Assembly: GCA_031254095.1 (NCBI GenBank)
Contig: JAIRVC010000379.1
Coordinates: 1 to 5,116 of the forward strand
Direction: 5' to 3'
Length of the DNA: 5,116 nucleotides
Origin: Acidobacteriota bacterium
GTDB taxonomy: Bacteria > Acidobacteriota > UBA6911
Shown here: in pieces, positions 1-5,116 of the stretch
How the letters are laid out: the number at the start of each line of letters is the position of its first letter
How positions within the stretch are numbered: position 1 is the first letter of the stretch
The notes under the pieces: generated by a model
Told to the model about the DNA's origin: nothing
The model's database searches: none
What the model saw: the letters and a program-made list of their open reading frames with translations, nothing else
Program-made: the position numbers and the translations under genes

Positions 1-1635
1 CATTGGCCGTGTACCGGCGCCTTTGCGAAAATAGCGTTTAAGCGCCGCGCGGATATTTTCCGTCAGCATTCCGGAATCCGCGCGCTCTTCCAGTGTGCAT
101 TCCTCAAACGTATTGACGATAGCTCGCCGGGCTTCCGCGAGAAAGTCGATTTCCTCGCTTCCCTGGACATGCCCGCGTATCGCAATTTCCGGCACGCCCT
201 TAATGCCGCCGGTTGATTTGTCCACGACGACTACCGCCAGCACCACGCCCTGCACGGAAAGACGCTGCCGGTCGCCGATTACGTCTTCATCCAGCTCGGC
301 GATTCCTCCCGCGTCAATCAGCCGCCGCCCAACGGGGGCTTTGCCGTCCACCCTGATTGTATTCTCTCCGAGATAAATTATGTCGCCGGTTTCCGCGATC
401 AGAATCCTGTCTTTAGGGATGCCGGTTTCTTCCGCAAGCATGGCGTGCGCTTTAAGCTGCCGGTATTCCCCGTGAATTGGCATGAAGTACCGAGGCCTTG
501 TCAGGTTAAGCATGATTTTCAGTTCTTCCTGGCTGGCGTGCCCCGAGACGTGTATGCCGTGGCGGCTTCCCTCATACACCCGCGCGCCGTGGCGGCAAAA
601 GAGATTGATCAGCCGGGAGACGCGCAATTCGTTGCCCGGAATTACGCGGGCGCTTATAACGACCGAATCGCCGTCTTTCACGCTTATGCCCTTTTGCTTG
701 CCGAAGGCCAGCCGCGTCAGCGCGGCCAACGGCTCTCCCTGACTGCCGGTGCTGAGAACGATCAGTTCATTGTCCGGTATCGCGCGCGCCTCGGACGCGT
801 CGGCAAGAACGCCGGGGGGGATATCCAGATAGCCAAGATCCGACGCAATGGATATGTTTTGCTTCATGCTTCGGCCCAGTAAAATCACGCGCCTTCCAAA
901 ATCACGCGCCAGATTCAGGACTATCTGTATCCGGTGAATGCTCGACGCGAAGCACGCGACCACGATTTTCCGGCGGCTTGCGTGAAAGATCGTTTCAAGA
1001 TTTTTCCTGACATATGTTTCGGACTCCGTAAAGCCCGGATACTCGCTGTTTGTGCTGTCGCCGAAAAGCGCCAGCACTCCTTGTTCGCCGTAATGCGAGA
1101 GGCGCGCGTAATCGGTCGGGCGCTGGTCTACGGGGGCGGAGTCGAGCTTATAATCGCCCGTCATGATTATGGTTCCGGCGGGAGATGTAATCGCAAGGCC
1201 GATGCTGTCCGCGATGCTGTGAGTCATGTGGATGACCTCCACATGCAGATCGCCGAAGTCCCATGTGTCGCGAGCCTCTACATCGATAAGCTCCGCTTCG
1301 TCGAGAACGCCGTTTTCCTCAAGCCGTCCCTGCGCGAAACCCAGCGTCAGGGGCGTAGCGTAAACGGGAACGGCAAGGTCTTTGAGCAGGTAGGGGAGCG
1401 CGCCGACATGGTCTTCGTGGCCGTGCGTGAGAAAGATTGCGCGCACTTTCTCACGGTTTTCGAGAAGATACTGGAAGTCGGGAATGACAAAGTCCACTCC
1501 GAGCAGATCCTCGCGCGGGAACATAAGACCGGCGTCTACGACAATGATGTCACGATCATAGCCGACGGCCATCATATTCATGCCGAATTCCCCCAGCCCT
1601 CCAAGGGGAACGATTTTAAATATCTTTTCGTTCAC
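1..1635 (-). CDS. rnj: Ribonuclease J (beta-CASP metallo-beta-lactamase RNase), 3' end cut by window edge
   Basis: RNase J is a cytoplasmic zinc-dependent ribonuclease with 5'-to-3' exonuclease and endonuclease activity in mRNA decay and RNA maturation. The reading frame is open from a GTG at 1635 to base 1, giving 545 residues. Metallo-beta-lactamase motifs seen: HGHEDH at residues 71-76, THS with H139, and TGDYK with D161. Beta-CASP motifs follow: GDSTN (192-196), FASSIHRIQ (229-237), GRSM (255-258), TGSQGEPLAAL (296-306), HVSGHAS with H366, and PIHGEYR with H388. A C-terminal domain runs to TRPM at 542-545. Family members usually have about 555 residues and end shortly after this point, so about ten residues are lost beyond the window. 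The GTG start is chosen because NEKIFKIVPLGGLGEFG matches the family N-terminus and no in-frame ATG lies between it and the upstream TGA. The gene lies 172 bases downstream of the DHH gene on the same strand. The family call is very secure. Confidence 0.96.
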   Translation of the reverse strand, partial: MNEKIFKIVPLGGLGEFGMNMMAVGYDRDIIVVDAGLMFPREDLLGVDFVIPDFQYLLENREKVRAIFLTHGHEDHVGALPYLLKDLAVPVYATPLTLGFAQGRLEENGVLDEAELIDVEARDTWDFGDLHVEVIHMTHSIADSIGLAITSPAGTIIMTGDYKLDSAPVDQRPTDYARLSHYGEQGVLALFGDSTNSEYPGFTESETYVRKNLETIFHASRRKIVVACFASSIHRIQIVLNLARDFGRRVILLGRSMKQNISIASDLGYLDIPPGVLADASEARAIPDNELIVLSTGSQGEPLAALTRLAFGKQKGISVKDGDSVVISARVIPGNELRVSRLINLFCRHGARVYEGSRHGIHVSGHASQEELKIMLNLTRPRYFMPIHGEYRQLKAHAMLAEETGIPKDRILIAETGDIIYLGENTIRVDGKAPVGRRLIDAGGIAELDEDVIGDRQRLSVQGVVLAVVVVDKSTGGIKGVPEIAIRGHVQGSEEIDFLAEARRAIVNTFEECTLEERADSGMLTENIRAALKRYFRKGAGTRPM

Positions 1636-1641
1636 GATTTT

Positions 1642-1645
1642 TCCC
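1642..1645 (-). promoter_or_regulatory. Weak ribosome binding site for the GTG start of RNase J
   Basis: On the minus strand GGGA lies six bases before the GTG start codon. It is a poor Shine-Dalgarno match, weaker than those of the other two genes here. With the non-ATG start, this suggests modest or regulated translation initiation, which is inference. Confidence 0.35.
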
Positions 1646-1681
1646 GGAAACCCGTCCCTGATATTACGGAACCCTGATGCC

Positions 1682-1726
1682 GCGGCGCGAGCGGCAACCG
1701 TCGTTTCATTGTTTCATTCGCGCCGC
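1682..1726 (-). repeat. GC-rich inverted repeat in the RNase J leader
   Basis: GCGGCGCGA (1682-1690) and TCGCGCCGC (1718-1726) are perfect 9-bp complements around a 27-base loop. As RNA from the minus strand they would form a stable stem ending 46 bases before the RNase J start. No T-run follows the stem on either strand, so it does not look like an intrinsic terminator. A leader structure affecting translation or stability is possible, as is chance in GC-rich sequence. Confidence 0.55.
1703..1718. repeat. Perfect 8-bp tandem duplication GTTTCATT x2
   Basis: GTTTCATT occurs at 1703-1710 and again immediately at 1711-1718, inside the loop of the inverted repeat upstream of RNase J. On the minus strand it reads AATGAAAC twice, so it contributes two ATG triplets. 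It may be a small slippage duplication. Confidence 0.7.
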
Positions 1727-1760
1727 CTTACAATAAACCCGTCTGAAATATCCGTGTGGA

Positions 1761-1789
1761 AGTATAACCCGGCAAAGTTCGTGAGGGAA
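1761..1789 (-). promoter_or_regulatory. Possible sigma-70 type promoter for RNase J (weak)
   Basis: On the minus strand TTCCCT (1784-1789) and TATACT (1761-1766) are separated by 17 bases. The -10 box matches the consensus at five of six positions, but the -35 box only at three of six. If used, the transcript would have a leader of roughly 120 bases containing the inverted repeat. Read-through from the DHH gene is an equally good explanation for RNase J expression, since no terminator is visible between the genes. Confidence 0.2.
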
Positions 1790-1807
1790 TAATTAATCAG
1801 CGCTTCC

Positions 1808-2725
1808 CTAACCGTCGGCCTTCATCTGAGCGACGATTTCACCCAGCACTTTATCCGCGGCATTGTAATCCACCTGGCAGGTGCCGACACGTTCATGACC
1901 GCCGCCACCGTACTTGAGCATAAGCCGTCCTACATGTGTTTTAGCCGTGCGATTTATAATGCTGTATCCGCAGGCAATAGAGACATTGACTTTAGCGCGG
2001 CCGTCAACGATCCAGCAGGAAATATTCTGCTCCGGAAACATGCTGTAAATGAGAAACCTGTTGCCTGTGTAGATCGGGGAAACGTCGCGCAGATCGGTAA
2101 TGATGACGTTGCCGTCTATTCTGGTGTTGGCGATAATCATGTTTTTGAACAGTTTATTCTGTTCGTGATACAGGGCTACGCGCTCTTTGACATCCGGCAT
2201 GTTCAGTATTTCGTCTATAGTGTTGTGACGGCAATGGGTCATCAGCTCTTCCATTAATTGCAGGTTGCTGATGCGGAAATTCCGGAAGCGGCCGAGTCCC
2301 GTGCGCGGATCGGAGATAAAACCAAGCAATATCCAGCCTGTGGGATTCAATAATTCGTCGACGGTCAAATCGCCGGAATCAACCTTGTCGACACCCTCAA
2401 TCAGGGAGTCGAAATGTTTTGGAAACCCGTTGGCGCCGCCGTAATAATCATAAATTATGCGCGCGGCGGAAGGCGCCAGACGGGATTCGCCCTTCACGTC
2501 CTGGGTCCAGCCGACACGTTCTTTTTCGCTGACATGGTGGTCAAACCACATGCCGCATCCCGGAACATACGGAACGTTGGCCAGAACGTCATCCGAATTG
2601 GGTATAAACAGACCATCCTGCAGATCCTTTGGATGAACGAATTTCCAGCTGTCGATAATTCCTTTTTCCATTAAAAGTATGCCGCAAACAAGGCCGTCGA
2701 AATCTGAACGAGTAATCAACCGCAT
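1808..2725 (-). CDS. DHH/DHHA1-family phosphoesterase (exopolyphosphatase- or nanoRNase-like)
   Basis: This is a complete 305-residue protein of the DHH phosphoesterase superfamily, whose members use metal ions to hydrolyse phosphodiester or phosphoanhydride bonds in nanoRNA, cyclic dinucleotide products, pAp or polyphosphate. Motif I is TRSDFDGLVCG with D8 and D10. The signature DHH is residues 62-64, within GCGMWFDHH. A third acidic motif, GVDKVDSGDL, spans 111-120. The C-terminal DHHA1 substrate-binding domain carries KYGGGGHERVGTC (271-283) with the GGGH element at 274-277. There is no signal peptide or membrane segment, so it should be cytosolic. The length suits NrnA-like proteins of about 310 residues. 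The ATG at 2725 is preferred over an in-frame ATG at 2815 because it follows a good Shine-Dalgarno and the family protein begins with MRL(I/V)TRSDFDG. Such proteins are often labelled exopolyphosphatase, but the substrate cannot be decided from sequence. RNase J follows downstream on the same strand. Confidence 0.92.
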   Translation of the reverse strand: MRLITRSDFDGLVCGILLMEKGIIDSWKFVHPKDLQDGLFIPNSDDVLANVPYVPGCGMWFDHHVSEKERVGWTQDVKGESRLAPSAARIIYDYYGGANGFPKHFDSLIEGVDKVDSGDLTVDELLNPTGWILLGFISDPRTGLGRFRNFRISNLQLMEELMTHCRHNTIDEILNMPDVKERVALYHEQNKLFKNMIIANTRIDGNVIITDLRDVSPIYTGNRFLIYSMFPEQNISCWIVDGRAKVNVSIACGYSIINRTAKTHVGRLMLKYGGGGHERVGTCQVDYNAADKVLGEIVAQMKADG

Positions 2726-2732
2726 GGATAAT

Positions 2733-2739
2733 CTCCCTT
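2733..2739 (-). promoter_or_regulatory. Ribosome binding site setting the DHH gene start
   Basis: AAGGGAG on the minus strand lies seven bases before the ATG at 2725. It supports this start over the in-frame ATG 90 bases upstream, which would add a lysine/arginine-rich N-terminus unlike the family. Confidence 0.75.
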
Positions 2740-2775
2740 TTTTGATGCCGTTTAATCGGCGTTTCTTTTTACCAC

Positions 2776-2795
2776 AAACCAACGGGTAAACCAAC
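2776..2795. repeat. Direct repeat AAACCAAC x2, 12-bp period, in the divergent intergenic region
   Basis: AAACCAAC is found at 2776-2783 and 2788-2795. The pair lies between the divergent DHH and oxidoreductase genes (gap 2726-2901), 51 bases above the DHH start. Direct repeats about one helical turn apart can bind a dimeric regulator, but the copies are short and chance is possible. I found no convincing -35/-10 pair for either gene in this gap. Confidence 0.35.
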
Positions 2796-2887
2796 CTGTT
2801 ATATCCATGAAACATGTTGCTTTTTCAGGCGGCTTTCATAACAATTCCTTCGCTGTCTACACCCAAATACTATGAAATATCCGGGCT

Positions 2888-2895
2888 GGAGGAGG
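2888..2895 (+). promoter_or_regulatory. Strong ribosome binding site setting the oxidoreductase start
   Basis: GGAGGAGG lies six bases before the ATG at 2902, a near-ideal Shine-Dalgarno. The in-frame ATG at 2872 has no such site and would place this sequence inside the coding region, so 2902 is taken as the start. Confidence 0.85.
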
Positions 2896-2901
2896 CCGGT
2901 T

Positions 2902-4995
2902 ATGGCGCGGCAAAAATCATACGAAAAGATACTTGAACCCAGACGCATCGGCGCGGTTAAAACACGAAACCGGATAGTAAAATCGGGCGCTGGAATGCTT
3001 ATGTGGCACGAAGACGACGTCCACATGAGGGAAGAGGTCAAATCCTTTTACGAGCGGTTCGCCCAGGGCGGCGTCGGACTCCTGATCGTGGAGGCGGTCA
3101 CTGTCGATTATCCGTGGGGCGCGCGCTACAGGAACCGTTACCGGATTGACGACGATAAATTTCTTCCGGGCTTATGCGAGCTGGCGGAAGTCATACACAA
3201 ACACGGCTGTCCGACGTTTCTTTCCACGAATCACGATGGCCCCTGGCAGGTGCATTGGGGAAGGGAGCAAAATCCTACATATCCCGGCCCGCCTGTCGCC
3301 GCTTCAAATGTCTGGATGGAAAATCCATACGACCACCACAACGAAGAACCGAGGCCGCTTACGGTTTCCGAGATCGCGGGCATCGTTGAGAAATTCGCCA
3401 ATGCCGCCCTGCGCGCCCGTAAAGCGGGCTTTGACGGAATAGACATCAACGCGGCAAGCAGCCACCTGTTTCAGAGCTTCCTTTCGCCGTTCTGGAACAA
3501 AAGGGAAGATGAATACGGCGGGCGTCTGGAAAACCGGGCGCGTTTTCTGACCGAAGTAATCCGGGCGATGAAAAACCGGGCAGGAAGCGATTTCCCCGTT
3601 TCGATAATTCTGAACGGCGTTGAAATCGGACTGGCGATTGGCGCGGACAACTGTTTTTCCCATGAGGACAGCCTAAAGGCCGCGCGCCTGGCCGAGGAAG
3701 CGGGCGCGGACGCGATACAGGTGCGCAGTCACTGGATTGGACGGCATGTCGCGGGATTTCTGCCGGATCTGCTGTTTTACCCGGAGCCTCCGCTGCCTTT
3801 GGAAAAGTTCCCGAAAGAGTATGACGCCAGCCGCCTCGGCGCGGGCGCGAATATCAGGCTGGCGGCGGGCTGCAAAGAAGCTGTTTCCGTACCGGTCATG
3901 GTCGTGGGAAGAATGGACGCCGATCTTGGCGAATTTGTTCTGCGGCAGGGCATGGCTGATTTTATCGCCATGAACCGCCGCCTGCACGCCGACCCGGAAT
4001 TGCCGAACAAACTGGCTGCCGGACATCCGGAAGACATCGCTCCCTGCACCGCGTGCAATTTCTGCCTGGGCGGCGCGGGACGCTGCCGCGTCAACGGGCT
4101 TTCCGGCACGGTTTATACAAAGGTTGCCAAAGCGGAAAAAAAGAAAAATATCGTCGTTGTCGGCGGCGGCCCCGCGGGCATGGAAGCCGCGCGCGTGTCG
4201 GCGCTGCGCGGGCATCGCGTGACGCTCTTTGAAAAATCCGCCAGACCGGGCGGCTTGCTGCCGCTGGCCGCCATGGTCAAGGGTTCGCATCCTGAAAACC
4301 TTCCCGACCTTATCCGATATTTTGAATGCCAACTTGAAAAACTTGGAGTCCGCGTGGAATTGGGCCGCGAGGCGGACGCGTCAATAATTGAAGCCGCAAA
4401 ACCGGACGCTGTTTTTCTTGCGGCAGGCGGGCTTCCAGACGTTTTGAATATTAAGGGGATTAACCGTTCCAACGTTGTCAGCGGCGCGGAACTGCATTTG
4501 AGGCTCAAGTTCTTTTCGCGGTTTTTCAGCCCGGAAACTTTACGCAGCCTGTCCCGGTTCTATATGCCTATAGGCAAAAAGGCCGTCGTCATAGGCGGCG
4601 CGGTACAAGGGTGCGAACTGGCGGAATTTCTTATGAAGCGCGGCCGGGATGTAACGCTTGTCGATCAGGCTGAACTATTGGGCGACGGCCTGACGCTTGC
4701 GATGAAAGAGCAGCTGTTTCGCTGGTTCGAGGAAAAAAGCCTCCCGATGATTTCCGGCGTCAGGGAATACGTTGAGATCAACGACCGCGGGCTTGTTATT
4801 ATCACGCGAGAAGGCAAAAAAATGGAATTGGAAGCCGATACGGTGATACCCGCGCCGCCTCTTTTGCCAAACGCCAGCCTTCTGGAAAAACTTAAAACGC
4901 TTGTTCCGGAAGTCTACGCCGTCGGCGATTGCTGTAAACCCGGTCTGAGAGTGGATGCCATCGGCTCGGCATTCCTCGCCGCCCGCGAAGTATAA
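2902..4995 (+). CDS. NADH:flavin oxidoreductase / 2,4-dienoyl-CoA reductase-like enzyme (FMN, 4Fe-4S, FAD)
   Basis: This complete 697-residue protein has the three-part layout of E. coli FadH-type 2,4-dienoyl-CoA reductases: electrons pass from NAD(P)H through FAD and a 4Fe-4S cluster to FMN, which reduces a C=C bond or related substrate. The FMN TIM-barrel covers about residues 8-375, with TRNRIVKSGAG (21-31), FLSPFWNKREDEYGG (193-207) and a phosphate-binding region VGRMDAD (335-341). Fe-S ligands are probably C382, C385, C388 and C395. FAD binding is shown by VVVGGGPAGMEAAR (418-431). The pyridine-nucleotide domain has VIGGAVQGCE (563-572), with D588 after strand two, hinting at NADH over NADPH. 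VYAVGDC (671-677) closes the FAD site. There is no signal peptide, so it should be cytosolic. It exceeds FadH (about 670 residues) mainly by an extra linker at about 533-557. Residues normally forming the old-yellow-enzyme substrate site are changed (N183, S186, H188), so the substrate is unknown. A role in anaerobic metabolism of unsaturated acyl or aromatic compounds is only a guess. Confidence 0.93.
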   Translation: MARQKSYEKILEPRRIGAVKTRNRIVKSGAGMLMWHEDDVHMREEVKSFYERFAQGGVGLLIVEAVTVDYPWGARYRNRYRIDDDKFLPGLCELAEVIHKHGCPTFLSTNHDGPWQVHWGREQNPTYPGPPVAASNVWMENPYDHHNEEPRPLTVSEIAGIVEKFANAALRARKAGFDGIDINAASSHLFQSFLSPFWNKREDEYGGRLENRARFLTEVIRAMKNRAGSDFPVSIILNGVEIGLAIGADNCFSHEDSLKAARLAEEAGADAIQVRSHWIGRHVAGFLPDLLFYPEPPLPLEKFPKEYDASRLGAGANIRLAAGCKEAVSVPVMVVGRMDADLGEFVLRQGMADFIAMNRRLHADPELPNKLAAGHPEDIAPCTACNFCLGGAGRCRVNGLSGTVYTKVAKAEKKKNIVVVGGGPAGMEAARVSALRGHRVTLFEKSARPGGLLPLAAMVKGSHPENLPDLIRYFECQLEKLGVRVELGREADASIIEAAKPDAVFLAAGGLPDVLNIKGINRSNVVSGAELHLRLKFFSRFFSPETLRSLSRFYMPIGKKAVVIGGAVQGCELAEFLMKRGRDVTLVDQAELLGDGLTLAMKEQLFRWFEEKSLPMISGVREYVEINDRGLVIITREGKKMELEADTVIPAPPLLPNASLLEKLKTLVPEVYAVGDCCKPGLRVDAIGSAFLAAREV

Positions 4996-5044
4996 ATGAA
5001 CATGTAAGTCCCCGGCAAAAGCCAGGAGACTACCTGTTCATTTA
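4993..5044. repeat. Long imperfect hairpin at the 3' end of the oxidoreductase gene (REP-like palindrome or processing stem)
   Basis: TAAATGAACA (4993-5002) is perfectly complementary to TGTTCATTTA (5035-5044). Inside, AGTC (5007-5010) pairs with GACT (5028-5031), CC (5012-5013) with GG (5025-5026), and GGC (5014-5016) with GCC (5021-5023) around an AAAA loop. With two pairs at 5004-5005/5032-5033 this gives about 21 base pairs, interrupted by two mismatches and two bulged adenines. The left arm begins with the stop codon of the gene. No T-run directly follows, so it is not a classical intrinsic terminator, though it could protect or end the transcript. On the minus strand GTAG (5030-5033) stands at the foot of the inner stem, as in REP elements. 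Confidence 0.75.
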
Positions 5045-5116
5045 GCGCGGAACCTCCATCTTTTTAACCATTTAACCATTCGGCCGCCCCAGAACCTTCC
5101 AATTGAATATTCCGGC
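5045..5116. other. Terminal stretch without a recognisable gene
   Basis: These 72 bases hold no start codon with a ribosome binding site and no recognisable coding sequence. On the minus strand one frame is open from the right edge to a TGA within the hairpin, giving a basic, tryptophan-rich peptide I do not recognise. It could be the tail of a gene or noncoding sequence. Confidence 0.4.
5063..5078. repeat. Perfect 8-bp tandem duplication TTTAACCA x2
   Basis: TTTAACCA at 5063-5070 is repeated immediately at 5071-5078, about 20 bases beyond the 3' hairpin. It may be a slippage duplication or part of a larger repeat element extending past the window. Confidence 0.65.

Noticed and set aside
445..882. 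145-codon plus-strand open frame
   Set aside because: It is another antisense shadow of RNase J and matches no family I recognise.
934..1677. 247-codon plus-strand open frame
   Set aside because: It lies antisense to RNase J, whose frame carries all the metallo-beta-lactamase and beta-CASP motifs. The plus-strand translation has no recognisable domain.
1895..2674. Two plus-strand open frames (1895-2257 and 2414-2674)
   Set aside because: Both are antisense to the motif-bearing DHH gene and have no domain features.
2747..2770. GCCG-TTTAAT-CGGC followed by a T-rich run, seen as an intrinsic terminator on the plus strand
   Set aside because: The stem is only four pairs, the T-run is interrupted, and no plus-strand gene ends here.
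2726..2815. N-terminal extension of the DHH protein from the ATG at 2815
   Set aside because: The ATG at 2725 has a clear AAGGGAG site and begins the conserved domain. The 30 extra codons are unlike the family and cover the leader.
2872..2901. N-terminal extension of the oxidoreductase from the ATG at 2872
   Set aside because: It has no ribosome binding site, and the strong GGAGGAGG before 2902 would fall within the coding sequence.
3673..4332. 219-codon minus-strand open frame
   Set aside because: It is antisense to the oxidoreductase across its FMN, Fe-S and FAD motifs. The Arg/Ala-rich translation is typical of shadow frames in GC-rich genes.
5061..5065. T-run after the 3' hairpin as the U-tract of an intrinsic terminator
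   Set aside because: It starts 16 bases after the right arm of the stem, too far for the standard mechanism.

Overview
The window holds three protein-coding genes and short intergenic gaps. There is no rRNA, tRNA, CRISPR array or transposase gene. The protein types suggest an anaerobic Gram-negative bacterium of the Desulfobacterota/'Deltaproteobacteria' kind: RNase J, a DHH phosphoesterase of the TRSDFDGLVCG / GCGMWFDHH type, and a large FMN/Fe-S/FAD reductase of the old-yellow-enzyme family. This taxonomic guess rests on remembered family resemblance, not on a search.

Layout: positions 1-1635 (minus strand) carry nearly all of ribonuclease J. It starts at a GTG codon and is cut by the left window edge about ten residues before its expected end. 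A 172-base gap follows (1636-1807), with a GC-rich inverted repeat, an 8-bp tandem duplication and a possible short upstream ORF whose stop overlaps the RNase J start. Positions 1808-2725 (minus) carry a complete 305-residue DHH/DHHA1 phosphoesterase. A divergent intergenic region (2726-2901) separates it from a complete 697-residue NADH:flavin oxidoreductase / 2,4-dienoyl-CoA reductase-like enzyme at 2902-4995 (plus). Its stop codon is the first triplet of a long imperfect hairpin (4993-5044) that resembles a REP-type palindrome. The last 72 bases show no convincing gene.

How the genes relate: the DHH phosphoesterase lies upstream of RNase J on the same strand. DHH proteins include nanoRNA and small-oligonucleotide hydrolases, so the pair could act at successive steps of RNA breakdown, but this is inference. 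The oxidoreductase is divergently oriented and looks like a separate redox gene, with strongly altered active-site residues compared with classical old yellow enzymes. No clear new multi-gene system is visible. The points most worth checking are the unusual oxidoreductase active site and Fe-S spacing, the 3' hairpin, and the structured RNase J leader.
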